Shown here: positions 31,885-46,867 of the stretch, piece after piece
How the letters are laid out: each line of letters starts with the position of its first letter
How positions within the stretch are numbered: the stretch's first letter is position 1
Origin: Arctopsyche grandis
Lineage: Eukaryota > Arthropoda > Insecta > Trichoptera > Hydropsychidae
Direction of reading: 5' to 3'
Length of the DNA stretch: 64,000 nt
Assembly: GCF_051622035.1 (NCBI RefSeq)
Contig: NC_135355.1
Span: forward strand, 23,862,486 to 23,926,485
Program-made: the position numbers and the translations under genes
Notes under the pieces: model-generated
The model's database searches: none
Told to the model about the DNA's origin: nothing
Seen by the model: the letters and a program-made list of their open reading frames with translations, nothing else

Positions 31885-32139
31885 TAAGATTTTAATCACA
31901 CTAAAAATTTGATGATAATTTATTTAAATTACATTAATCAATCGACATAAAATCTGAAAATTAGTAATACATTGCCTGATAATAATTAATTATTGATTCA
32001 TCCTGGTATATAACTTTTTATCAATCGGTATTAGTTTTTTTACGACTACCAGCGTTCCATTAAATATATGACCTGATGAGGGCTGAAGAAGAGAGGGAGG
32101 AGAAGAAATGTCAGAAAAGGATGAGAGGGGAAAGAAGAG
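31885..32139. other. No gene seen
   Basis: AT-rich, passing into a purine-rich stretch (GAAGAGAGGGAGGAGAAG) at about 32080-32140 that precedes the GC-richer patch. Confidence 0.5.
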
Positions 32140-32587
32140 TTTCCATGGAAACCATCAGACGCTCGGTAGCCACCGCCCATGAACTGGGAGCCGCCCATCG
32201 AAACACCCATCGACCACCATAGTTGCGATAAGAAAGAAAATCTCACACTGACAATGGCCGCACAGCGCGATATTTAAATTTCGGAAAAGCCGTTGTGGGA
32301 AATTAATTCGAATTTCCCCCGGGCCGCGGCGCGCTTTGATCAATCAACCCACCGGCAACAAGTGAAGCTTCTGTCCCTCTTTCGCACACTGAAACTTATT
32401 TGCGATGGACTGAGACAGAGTGCTTTCGATCATATCCTCACCCTTCTTATTCCTAGTCCAGTCTTCCGCGGATCGCAACGCGATTCAGTCGTGTTTTCCG
32501 ACGTCTAGACCATTGATCTGAACAGGAAGCAACAGGAGAGACATCGCCATGAAGACTTCATCATTTTCCCTGCGGGTTATGCGGAGG
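32140..32587 (+). promoter_or_regulatory. GC-richer promoter-like patch ending in a first coding exon
   Basis: Composition rises sharply compared with the surroundings (GGGCCGCGGCGCGC at 32320-32333). An initiator-like TCAGTC lies near 32485-32490. The patch ends with ATG at 32549 in good context (CATCGCC before ATG) and a consensus donor GTAAGT at 32588. A real promoter is inference. Confidence 0.45.
32549..32587 (+). CDS. Putative first coding exon (13 codons), gene unknown
   Basis: ATG to donor encodes MKTSSFSLRVMRR, 39 bp, so the intron is phase 0. Support is the Kozak-like context, the perfect GTAAGT donor and the GC-rich promoter-like leader. No downstream exon could be joined with confidence in the remaining 31 kb. 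The gene would therefore have a very long first intron or run out of the window. The 13 residues are too few to identify a family. It could be a chance ATG within a leader exon. Confidence 0.4.
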
Positions 32588-33308
32588 GTAAGTCCACTGA
32601 ATTTACAAATTTACCATTTGTTTGTACTTTTACACATTTCATATTCAACAGTATGTACATACTTTAAGCATATATATGTACAATAAGTTGTTTCATCTAA
32701 GCACTCGATGGTCAGTAAATTGGACTACCCTACTACCGCAATACTACGATTAGCTAAAAGATAAATTTACGATCTAACCGCAGAAAGGTGTATATTCACA
32801 CTGCTTTAGTCGTAAAACAGAATCGTAAAATATGTATATAGATATATCCACTTCTGTTGAGAGTAGAGATTGGTGCAACTAGTGGCCCTGTCGATTTTTC
32901 TCTTTGTCTGGAAAATTCGGTGTTGTGCGCTTGTGGGCAGATTGATCGAATACAGTTTTAAAGGGTTGCAGGATCTCCAAAGGTTTATGAACTATTGTAG
33001 AAAGGTCATTATACTAAGTAATACCAATTCGTCAAAGATGATATATTACGATACGATTTAACAAGTAATACATAGAAGTCGATATATTTTTGATATTGTA
33101 TTATATTTAATAGTCGAAATAAATCAGTGGAAACATTTCTTTCGCACATTGTATATTGTAATACATATATAATTGGTCAACGAACAAAAGAATCCAGTTC
33201 TTTTATTTGAATAAAAATACTTTTATTTGAATCCAAAAGAAACATTTTTAATTTGTTTTTTTTTTTTTATATTAACTAATAAACGAATAATTCTGATTAT
33301 ATAGGTTT
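32588..33308. other. Putative intron sequence; no gene seen
   Basis: AT-rich. A 63-codon frame at 32870-33061 has no recognisable domain. Confidence 0.5.
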
Positions 33309-33393
33309 TTCGTTCCAAATTGACCCTTTTTCATTTCAAATTGTCATTGAAAAGGGGTCAATTTGAAATGAAAAAGGGTCAATTTGGAATGAA
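33309..33393. repeat. Near-perfect palindrome, 35-bp arms, 15-bp loop
   Basis: Left arm 33309-33343 and right arm 33359-33393 pair at 34 of 35 positions (single C/T difference). Both arms contain CCAAATTGACCCTTTTTCAT or its complement. Each arm also holds an internal near-repeat (AAATTGACC and ATTTCAAATTG). Confidence 0.95.
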
Positions 33394-36300
33394 AACCCCG
33401 TATACATATTAACTATCCATTTAAGTAGGATTTTTTTTCTTTACGGTTTTAAAGGTTTGAATGCATTTAAATATGGTATTATAAAATTTTTATTTTAAAT
33501 GTATTACATTAAGAAAATATATATTGAAGGTTTCGAATAAATATCTTGATAATTTCTATATTAAGTAGAATATACTTACCGTTATTTGTATGTATCAAGC
33601 GGTTTTGTTTAAGTAAAAATAAATTATAGAACAAAGCAAATCGAAAATACTTTATTTCCTTCGAAATTTAGAAAGTTCCGTGCACATTTACCATTTCGTG
33701 GCATGTATGGATTTATATAAAATAAGAGCAGAAAAATCTCATACGAGGGAAATAACAAATTTTTATTTTTACTGTACAAACATATGCAGTATGTGATTAT
33801 AACATTGAGTCTATGAAATATTCTGGCATAACAATTTTATTTGCATGTATCTATGTTTGTATGTACTCAAAATTTATATAACCCACTCTATTTTATGTCA
33901 CTATTTATTTATTGCTCGATTAAATGAATATGGTTTTGACTTATTAACCAGCCCTAATGAGTATTTTTTAGACAGCGGCAACTTCATGAAAAAGCAACAG
34001 ATTTAAAAAATTACCAATAAGAATTGGATCAATTTAGTAAAACTACATTCATTAAGAACAATAAATTTATACTTTAAGTTTATGATTTTTGAAATAAAAT
34101 ATGTTTTGCGAGACAACATCGCCAAAAAAGACTCAAGTTGTATTACCAACCACGACGCCTTTTTTCAATGAAATTTCCCATTAAGAAAATTGAATTACTT
34201 TTCAAATTATTCTTAGCGATAACGAGTTTTCTTCTGTTAGCAGTAGCATCATCTCGATCTTGCCCTGGATTTGGCTATCAACATCATGTTCGCCGAGGGC
34301 GTGTATTGAATATCATTTATTATATTATATTGAAGGTCAAAACTTTAGGAAATTAAATTTCAAATTAACACCAGTTTGAAAACGTAATTTGGAATTAAGT
34401 AGGTGTGTATAATGAGTACCATACGAGATAGAAATATTATAAGTGCTATAAACCGTGGCGTGACTCACGCGAAATTTGCATAAATGCTTTTAGGCCATAC
34501 TCAAAATTATCATATAAAATATCCACATGATGGTGGTGAAGATCTCACCCATTCGAAATATTCACATACTTACAATATTTTCACACTCAATTTAATATTT
34601 GCCGTAACAAATTTTTAATGAGTAACAAATTGGATAATCTTACATAATAAAAGGGACTTAATGTTATGTAATGTTTATTTGTAGTCTTGTAAGTAAAACT
34701 TAATTGTGTATAAATCCTAATTAGTCGTATATTCTTTCTCATTCAATTGAAATACCTTGCTCACGTTAGACCATCTACATATGTATGTATGTACATATGT
34801 ACATATGTGTATTGAATACTTTCGTACGGCTAGGAAAATTTTACCCAGTCGTATATTTAAGGGGGTTTTCAGGATTTAGAAGATCGCCTTAGGTTTTAGC
34901 TCGGAAAAGAAAACGTCTGTTTATATTGAAAGGCCGATAAATATTGAAGACCGTATCTAGCCCGATTTCGACTTTGCGATAGGGAAAACATTCTCGTACT
35001 TATAATACGTTGATAATGTTAAATTGTAATATATCGCGTTTGTAATTAAATATCATATTTATAATAACACTTTTATAATTCAACTTCCGTTTGTTTGTAT
35101 TGGATTGCCGTTGTAGCATATTAAGTAAATAAGTTGCGATCATTTTTTTTATTACATTCATATATTGGAAATAAAATGTTTGAAATATTGTATGTGAATG
35201 TGAATTATATGAAAACACCGTCTTAACAAGAATGAGAAAGTACATACATCTTTTAATGAGTAGAAAAATTTATTTTATATGATGGATATTTAAATACTTA
35301 TTTTTATTATTAATGGATATTTAAAAACTTATACATATTCTTCTTAACACTTGTCTCTCTGTGCTAAAATGCCACTAGCCACTGTGTTGGGAAAGTATGT
35401 GTTAGAATAATGCAAAATTCACTAGTTTATTGAAAAAGTTATTGAAAAAAAGCTATAAAAATCTTAGTATTAAACAAAAAATAAAATAAACTCATGCATT
35501 AAACGTCGAAGCAGAACTACCATTCCAAGGCGGATATCATTCTCACACTGACCGTTTACTGCGCCCCGTACTGAAAAGTCCCTCTCTCTCGCATCTGTGA
35601 GGCACGTGTACAAGGGGCTTCCTGCGAAAATAATTACTTATGTTGATATTGATTGATCAATGTTTTTATTTCGTAATGACAATAATCGAACCATAGAGGT
35701 TTTGATTAGTAATAAACAAAATATGAAGTATATTTGGAGAAACTAAACAAAATATAAGTCCTGTTCACTCGCTATCCATCACAGTGCGGCGTGTTAAGGA
35801 ATATCTGATTTAGGCGTTAGAATTTTTCACAGAAAAGTGCTATTATATACATATATATATGATTAGAAAAAAATTACAGATGTCCATACATATTAATGTA
35901 TTATATACATATTAACTATTTCATACTCCTCTGGCAAGAACTGTGGCATATTTTGATTCTCCCATTCCTCGAGGCCTCTGTTTCTTAAATTCACTGAATG
36001 GTGCCATTGACATTAATTTGTCATATTTCTTTTCATTCGCTGCACCACTTCTTCGGTTACGGAGGTCGCGACCAACTAAAACAGTTAATAGTTGGCAATT
36101 TTAATTGTTATCTGTTGACTTGGCTGTTATATCTTTTTTATTTATTGTAAGAATTCATGTATTTTTTCTTTTGTTCTTAATATGTTTAGCACACTCTTCG
36201 CTTTGGTGCAATCAAATAAAATAAAATAAAATATTAAAAGTATAAAAAAAACTATAGGTAGAGAGATAAAATCACTTCACGTTCTTTTTGTATTTATATA

Positions 36301-37305
36301 ATTTTTGAGATAAGTTTATTATTAGATTTAAGCTGAATTATCGACGCGCATAACAACTGTCCTCGATATGTCAATTTGATAAATGTCTCACGTAATCCGC
36401 ACATTTCAGGCTTTGGGAGTGGACTCTACGTAAATGTATGTATGTGTGCATGCAAAGGCCACTTCGATCGATTTTGTCTTTTATCATATTTGGAATTTCC
36501 TCATAGATTTTAAACGAACATAGTGGTAATGCGCGAGTTCACGTGAAACACAATCAAATTACGATTCAATCATTCTAATGCACACCACGTATGTATGTAC
36601 ATACAATATACATCGATATAGTTTTTCTCTATTAAAACAGCAAAAATATTTCATTTCATGTTTCAAAGAGAAACTTATGTACTATGATGAGATATTAATA
36701 AACAATTTTATAATGGCCCGAATTATAACAAATTCCCAGCTTTTTTATTTTTAGTTAATTGTGTATGTATAATAATTAATTGGTAGTGGGAGTAGTCATT
36801 TAAAAAATCAACATTTCTACAAAAAATAAGTGAGAAATTGGTCCAGATTTCAGCTTCGTATTTCTGAATTTTATGATAATTTAAATTTAATACATTTATG
36901 TACATACATATATTGTCAGAGTTATGCAAGTGACAGAAGCCCGTACAACAACAAAATGATAACCACTTTGGCTTATGGTGACGGAGATACGGAAATTCCT
37001 ATGCTTTTTGACAAAAAATACCTCAAATATTTTGATAGCTAGATATTTTCTTAAGACGTCTATATAAACAAATTGTTTTAAATTGAGAATAGTTGATATT
37101 TTCCGGTAAAATTTGCTTTAATTTTACGGAAACTGGGACTGTCACCTTATATTATAAATATGTATAATTATTTAAATTTGACACTTTTTGTTTATTACCA
37201 AGAAATTTACGTGAAGAAGGATTTGATGTGACGTTAATGGAATTCGATTGGATAGTAAAGTCAAAGGAATATAAAATTATCAATTTAGTTTTGTTATGTG
37301 ATGTA
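33394..37305. other. No complete gene seen; AT-rich spacer
   Basis: Scanned on both strands. One signal-peptide-like frame at 34168-34356 is listed separately. A palindromic TACATATGTA microsatellite lies at 34777-34808. No recognisable transposon ends. Confidence 0.55.
34168..34356 (+). CDS. Possible small secreted peptide or signal-peptide exon
   Basis: 62 codons. It begins MKFPIKKIELLFKLFLAITS followed by FLLLAVASS, a typical signal sequence. Next come RSCPGFGYQHHVRRGR, with a dibasic site, and a second hydrophobic stretch to the stop. No donor with a good consensus follows and no family is recognised. A chance frame in AT-rich DNA is quite possible. Confidence 0.22.
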   Translation: MKFPIKKIELLFKLFLAITSFLLLAVASSRSCPGFGYQHHVRRGRVLNIIYYIILKVKTLGN

Positions 37306-37460
37306 GGATTGGTACCTAGACAGACGAAAACGCCCCGACATAACCGCACAGACATTACCGAAAGAGACAAAAGTACGAGAGACATAACTGTGCGGCAACA
37401 AAACCACCCAGGCAAAAAGCGCTCAGCGACAAAACCGCGCCAGAATATGTGAAAAAATTT
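37306..37460. repeat. Phrase-like motif repeat, left arm
   Basis: Many 8-12 bp variants of GACATAACCGC, GACAAAACCGC and ACATTACCG in series. On the other strand these read GCGGTTTTGTC, GCGGTTATGTC and CGGTAATGT. It pairs with 38375-38560, which carries the same phrases in the opposite orientation. Inner flanks AAAAAATTTAAAT (37452 on) and ATTTAAATTTTTT (38362 on) are also inverted. Confidence 0.8.
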
Positions 37461-37889
37461 AAATATCAATGAATAAATTATCAAATCAAAATATTCGACT
37501 ACGTTCCGAATAATTTTTCTTCTCAAGAATTCTTTCGAGATTTATCATTTCTCGAGAATTCTCATAATATACTTATGAAAAATTAAATTTATCCGAATAT
37601 TTCTGACACGAAAATGATTTAAAAATCTCCAAAAAGTATATATAAATAAACCACGTGCTTTAAAATTGACGACTAAAACACGATTTATTGATTATTGAAA
37701 AGAGAAACGATAAGATTTATTTTAATTAATTTTAAAATTTATAATATACTTCACATAATCATAAGTTTATCAAATTTGATGACTAATGAGTCATTTTTAA
37801 TGACTAAGGGCGAAATCACACAGTGCGGTACGTTGAACGTTTTTTTTATATAGTTTTAAACATATATAAATAAAATGTCGGATACCTGG
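37461..37889. other. No gene seen, between the motif-repeat arms
   Basis: AT-rich interior of the inverted pair, with TCTCGAGAATTC-type palindromic pieces near 37520-37565. Confidence 0.5.
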
Positions 37890-38305
37890 GACGTCGGTGA
37901 CCGCATCGAAAGGTCGAAAAATCGAAAATGTTCGTTTACCATGAATACATTTGAAAAGTGGGTAGTATATGTATATATCAGTGGCGTATGGTAAAACTAT
38001 CTCCCCCCCCCCCATCTTAATTTGCGCGAGCAGGATGCAACAGGAACAAGAGGAACAGGCTTTTCCTCCCGTATCCTGCCCGCGCACATTAAGTAAGGCT
38101 GTACGACAAATAGAGATATAATTTCACCGCATGCCACTGATATATATATTATATATACATAGTACCGTTTACCATGCATACTTCTTCTTATTGATCTTAT
38201 TGATTGATTCTTATTGATCTTTCGACTTAAGATCTTTCGATTTTCGATCTTTGTTTTCCGATATTTTATTTTTCGATCTTTCGACCTTTCGATTTCGATC
38301 AATGT
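37890..38305. repeat. Foldback family, rearranged copy with a nested short element
   Basis: Outer parts match the 48287-48665 palindrome (GTTTACCATG, CGACTTAAGATCTTTCG, TCGATTTTCGATC). The middle (37979-38137) starts CAGTGGCGTATGGTAAAA and ends TTTCACCGCATGCCACTG, inverted ends of a short hAT-like MITE. That MITE itself carries the foldback centre (GCGCGAGCAGGATGCAACAGG). Confidence 0.65.
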
Positions 38306-38374
38306 AGCCCAATGCGTCCCTTAACGTGGAAAGTACAAAATTGAAATCGAAAGTCAAAATTTAAATTTAAATTT

Positions 38375-38560
38375 TTTGTATATTCTGGAGCGATTTTGTT
38401 GCTGAGCGGTTTTGCTGGGGCGGTTTTGCTACCGCGCGGTTATGTCTCTCAAAGTTTTGTCCCTCGCGGTTTTGTCGCCGAGCGGTAATGTCGGGGCGGT
38501 AATGCCGGGGCGGTAATGTCGGGGTGATTTTGTACTGAGCGGTTTTGACCTCGTTTCGAT
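38375..38560. repeat. Phrase-like motif repeat, right arm
   Basis: At least nine variants of GCGGTTTTG(T/C), GCGGTTATGTC and GGGGCGGTAATGTC in direct order. It is the inverted counterpart of 37306-37460. Confidence 0.85.
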
Positions 38561-41500
38561 TGCTATTCACAAAGGTATTTTTTCTTCTAGAATAAATAAT
38601 ACATTTACAGGGAAAAAAAACTGAGGGAACATCCTGTCACCAAACTACGTATAAAATAATTCTTCGCAGTCGATTTTCCGAACGCAAACAAATATGTGCT
38701 CGAATATCGCTCGTTTTGGTGCCCAATTGTGCAAGAAAGCGCGTTGAATCGTTCGAAATCAAGTTACCAAGAGAACGTGACCATACCGTACATCGCAAAA
38801 ATATACATACGAGTAGTACATATTGTGTACACACTCATATGTTTATGAAAAAAGCCTTTCATAGGACAATCAATCATCTACGTGTGCGAGCACAATGTGT
38901 GCGACGACAAGCATCACATATAATACATATTTGTCAATATTCAAACCTCCCCTCTTTCTCGGCAAACATTTCTCGGATATACGGTGGAAAATTTGAAAAA
39001 TCGGTTTATGTGTTTTATATATATATATATATTTATTTATATATGTATGAACATAGCTGATGCTTGTGAAAAATAATTTTGGAATATTAAAAATACTTTA
39101 CATATTTGATAAGACATGGTTCATAACCGTTGCATTCCGGACTGTTCGACCGGCTGAAGTACTCACATCTATATTGTTGAGCTATGTATGTAGATATAAG
39201 GCAATACATTAAAAGGTCAGTTTCTTTTCATTGGTTAAATAGTTTTAGAGATATTCAGAAATCACAGTGTGTGCATTTAAATTTCATTACTAAAGGTGCA
39301 TAAGGTAAACTGAGCTTTTTGGGTAGTATGTATGTATTGTTTTACCAGCAGTCTGACTGATAATAAAATATATTAATTTAATGAATATATGTTTTAAATC
39401 GGAATAGGTCATTTTTGCCTTCTTATGTGTACATACATATGTATAATATATTCGAACAACATGTGTGTTTTATAAAACGAAAAGATCATTTGTTTTTTTT
39501 TTACATTATAGATGATGTTGCCCTTTCCAGTTGATTTAATAATGAAAAACTGAATTTTGTTATTTTAAATTAATACTTAATTTATAAATTATTCTATAAC
39601 GCAATTTTTTAGAATCAAAAATTACCTTAAAACAAATCGATGAATAACTAATAATTAATAAACAAGACAGATAAGATATTTTCTTATCTCTTAGAAGAAA
39701 GTTAATTCCTTAATTATTCTTGATATGATATTTTAAGATCAATGATCAATCATCTTATATAATGATATTTTAAGACCAATATGCATTAAAATAATTTTAC
39801 TTAAAATATTTACTTAACATTAAAATAATTGAACACAAATAAAAAAAAAAAAATTAAATATAAATTGATCGTAAATAAGTAGCTATTAATAATAAAAAGC
39901 ATTTATAATAGTAATTATAATTTATTTATTATTATAAAAATAATAATAAATATTATTTATTTATTATTATAAAAAACATTTAAAGATCAAAATGAAATGA
40001 CTATTTTTGTACCTATGTATACCTTCCCCATCAAAGGCTTTGCACGCTGTCGATCAAAATTAATTAGTTCTGAAATATTTACATCAAATTGTAGGTGCCT
40101 ATCTTGTGATTAAACAATAATTATGAAATTTATTTATTACATCAGAATGAATCATATAAAATTAATTTGTGGCATAAATCGTTAGCAGTCGTTATGTAGG
40201 CACATACATATTTAAGTATATAATATGTATGCATAGTAAACAAAATAACTAGTTGTATATTATATTGTGGAAATTGCGGTCGTTGTAGAACTTCGGTCGA
40301 TATTAGTCGTGGTTTCGAAACATTCCTTTCACCTACAGAAATATGCGAAGCAATCAACAGGTTGACGTTGAATAATTATTGGTACGCATTTGTACGCATA
40401 TATGTACATATAAATTCATATATAGAGATATTAAAATTTCTCGAGCATTTCGAGAAAAGCAATCGTACAAAATGCATGTATTTTTGAATCGGAAAATGAG
40501 CTCGTCGATACGAAACGTCTGTTGGAGTTTGGAAATACTCCTGAGCAAATATCCTTTCCGGGTAATTCAATTGTTTATTCATTCGAGAAAAGTGTCAGAA
40601 TTGTTCAGAGCACGTAATTCACAGAACGTTTAAGTGGCAGGTGAAAAAATAGAAAGAAAACACAGTGATCAGATGAAGGCTTTTTTGAAAACGCCAGAAA
40701 TAGTTTATGTATTATATCCAACGGTTCAATTACTCACAATATAACTCGTTTAAGGGAAATATCGAATTAAATCAGTCCATTATGCTTATAACACCCAAAT
40801 ATCAAAACGAGTCAGTTTGGCTTACTTATGTTACCATTTTTTGATTTCAAATTAAAGCCATATATCCAAGGAAGTGTTCAGTGACTTTTATTTTCAAAAT
40901 AATGACGCTAACATGAAAAACAATTGATTTTCTGAAAAAAAAAAAGTTTCTGCCATACAAATATGCGTTGTAATTTTTTTGTATACGAGTTTCTGGTAAA
41001 ATGGCGAATTTGAAATTCCCGTTTTTCAGTCAAAACTTATCATAATTGACCCAATTAAACTATATGTAGGTGGATATTGAGTGCTTATTTTTTGTAAATA
41101 GTAAATAAATCGAAACTTTTTCAAATTAAAAAGATATAAGCCGTTATATTTGAATGTGACGGACGTCTAATTTTCAGTACCAAAAACACTATTTCAGTTT
41201 GACTTAATTCACAAATTGTTATCACTTCTTTTAATTCGATATATCCAAATTCTTAAAAAGCAGAATAAACGTATTATTGGCTACCAGTATTTTAAAATAT
41301 TTTTAAGCGCAAAACATTATTTTTAGTGTTTTGCGAGATATTTCTCAAAATGAAGAAAAGTAGACTATATTGCCACTTTCTATTATAACGGCTCATATAT
41401 GGAAAAAACCTTGACACTGTTTAAAATCGATGAATTTTTTTCTTTAACGATTCTTTGATACGACGCAACTTGTCACTAGGTCCTTGAACAGAAATCCGAA

Positions 41501-42894
41501 ATTCGCGTTTTCCCTCGGGCCCAATGTATGTTTATACATATGTATGTTTGTTTGTATCTATACATAGTAGATAGATTTTAGAACCTAAATTTTTCCGCTT
41601 AGATTGCGAAATTTTTGCTAAGATCTAGGATGTCCACATCCTTAGAAATTTGGAACGTCTTTGTTTTGACAACGTGTCTTTATTGATTATTTCTGAACTC
41701 TTAGATAATTTTACGCATTTTCACTACACGTATCATTTCCGAGTGTGGGAATATTGTGTCGGTTATATTTATTGCATTTTACGTGTGTGAAACCGTTCAT
41801 TCCTGTCGCTTTCCTATATTGTTGGAAAATGTCTCTTCCAGTGGAAAATTATCCCACAACTTTTTGCCTCATTTTCTTATTTACTTGCGAGTAAATCGTT
41901 CCAGAGGGTGTGTACCCTATATCGGAAATTTAAAATGCTACACCAATTATGTCGGATCACAAAAGACTCCCACAGATAATACGTATTAAATCTTTTTTTG
42001 TCATGTATTATATAAATAGAAAGCACATGTATCAGTTCAGTTTGAAAACTCGACATACAAGTATTACTCATGCATTTTAAATTCCAATCAATACGTACAA
42101 ATGCATTTTTAGAATTTTGTCAAGAAGAAGTATGATCGATTGAATCGTAAACTAGTTTAAATGTGTACATTGGGTTGAAGCAAAAAAGGTAATTTTGGAT
42201 TTCCATCGATACAAACTTCATGAAATACAAGGAGAATAAAATGACCTACATACAAATGTATGTATTTTAACGAAAAATGTGTCATTTTGGCCTCCTTACA
42301 TTTCTTAAAATTCGAACTTTTTTTGTGTTTCAAATTTTATTTTTGTTACTGGCAACCCGTTGTTTGATTTGGCGGGCGGACCCCGATTGGGTCGTGCGAG
42401 CTATTTTTAGAGAAGGGTACTCTTTTTATTTTCAGGGCGAAATGTTTTACCGATGGTCATTTGCATATTATGTCGTGATAAATACCTAATTTGTCTGGAA
42501 ATAGGGCTATTTTGTCGGGCCGATAAATGGTACCCTTTTTGTATGCACTCTAAATAGCTTTTCGAACTTTCTTGATTATGGAAAATAAATGGACTACAAT
42601 CCAACGATAGTTTCGTGATCGAAGCTTTCCATTATTCAATTTCAGTCACGAATAATAAAATGGAAATCTTCAACTAAGGTAGTGACCGTAAGTGGGGTCA
42701 CGATTGGGTTAGCTTGCGCTTTCTTCCATTTTCCGGAAAACACTCATCTGTTCGCAGAAAACACGTAATACAAAAGCCCACCTTAACTCTTAAATATTAT
42801 ATTTCAAAAGGGAACTCAACTAAACTCAACTCATAAATTTTTTTAATCCATTTTTGGTCATTGCATTTGTTTTAATAATATGTATATTATTTGA
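38561..42894. other. No gene seen
   Basis: 4.3 kb of mostly AT-rich sequence. Bases 38620-38770 are GC-richer and unassigned. Bases 39845-39990 contain the Jockey-like tail words TAGCTATTAATAATAAAAAG. Bases 40875-40950 share a block with 53115-53185 (ATTTTCAAAATAATxACG and AACATGAAAAA), an unclassified repeat. Bases 42345-42540 are GC-richer (GGCGGGCGGACCCCGATTGG) and unassigned. Confidence 0.5.
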
Positions 42895-44027
<1,133 letters not shown>

Positions 44028-44433
44028 GGAAGGCCTAACAGGCAGACCAATGCGCCTTCCTGGACAATTAATTACAAACATTGCAGCATTTTTTGTTACA
44101 TAAATCGATGTATAATATTTCGAGAGGGTGAAGAACACGAAATTAACAATTAATTAATCCATTGAGACATCTATGGATTTATACTTGAACATATTTTTTT
44201 ATATATTGTATGTACATACATCAAATTCAGATTTTGGTGACATAGCGGGTACGATGATTTTTGCCAATTTGAGGAACTGTTTCAACAATGAAATCAGATA
44301 AATAAACAAACTCTGATAAGAAGCGATTGACTAGGATTCACAAATATCCAAGTCTGACCAGCAGTATTAAAGATTAGCACGGATTCGAACCCGGAACCTC
44401 TAGATGCTAAACATAAACGCAACCACAGAGCCA
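44028..44433 (-). mobile_element. SINE-P copy 4, diverged
   Basis: The tail pair CCAGGAAGGC and GCCTTCCTGG is intact. The body is diverged. The head keeps a box B-like GGATTCGAACCC in minus orientation and ends ACCACAGAGCCAT. An (AAAAT)-type tail lies on the left (TTTTATTTTATTTT). Confidence 0.75.
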
Positions 44434-44524
44434 TACAGTGAAGAAGCAACCAAATTCATAGAGTTAGCGTAAAAGTAAAAGTTTTTTGTATACATGTATG
44501 TAATATTTTTAATAAACGTATACA

Positions 44525-46242
<1,718 letters not shown>

Positions 46243-46410
46243 TGCCAGCAGTTTGGCGTAGTGGTAGCGTATATATTTAGCACCACTGAGGTCAAAGGTT
46301 CGAGTCCTCGCCACTGCTGGTTGGATTTGGGGGTTTGTGACCGCAGTACTCTGTGAGGTGGATTATATGCCATCTCGCTTGCACCTAACATATTACGCGA
46401 TACAACCATA
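46243..46410 (+). mobile_element. Second tRNA-derived SINE, tRNA-like head retained
   Basis: The head runs from CCAGCAGT (about 46245) to ACTGCTGG (46320); these two pair as an 8-bp acceptor-like stem. Box A-like TGGCGTAGTGGTAGC and box B GGTTCGAGTCC are well placed. A body of about 90 bp follows (GGGGGTTTGTGACCGCAGTA). The anticodon arm is poor, so it is a SINE head and not a tRNA gene. It abuts SINE-P copy 2. Confidence 0.7.
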
Positions 46411-46867
46411 TTTTTTTTATTTTATTTTATTTCATACCAGGAAGGCATTACAGGTAAACCCCAATGCGCCTTCCTGGCCAAATTACAAACAATACAGCAT
46501 TTTTTATTATATAAGTCGCTAAATTACGAGACACTGACTTAAACTCGACAATTAACGAGACATCTATGAATTGTACATACATTTTTATTGTAATATTTAC
46601 ATTAATCATACTCAAATAGTGGTGACATAGTGGGTAGGAAGGATTTTTAGCCAAATTTTAATCGGGAATCGTTTCAACAATGAAATCAGAGAAAATTGGC
46701 AAACTCTGATAGGAAACGATCAACCAGGAGTCACAAATCCTGGTCTGACCAGCAGCATTACAGATATACTCAGAAAAATTCTTTTCAATCGAGGTCAGCT
46801 CAAGGGATCGAACTCGGCGCCTCTCAGTGTTAAGCAGAAGCTTAACGACCGAGCCACGCTGCTGGCT
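46411..46867 (-). mobile_element. SINE-P copy 2
   Basis: Minus-orientation, almost identical to copy 1 at 6564-7020 along its whole length. It includes the tail pair CCAGGAAGGC/GCCTTCCTGG and the head GCTTAACGACCGAGCCACGC. The A/T-rich tail (TTTTATTTTATTTT) is on the left. Confidence 0.87.

Noticed and set aside
46245-46320. A functional tRNA gene
   Set aside because: A and B boxes and an acceptor-like stem are present, but the anticodon arm does not fold properly and SINE body sequence follows.
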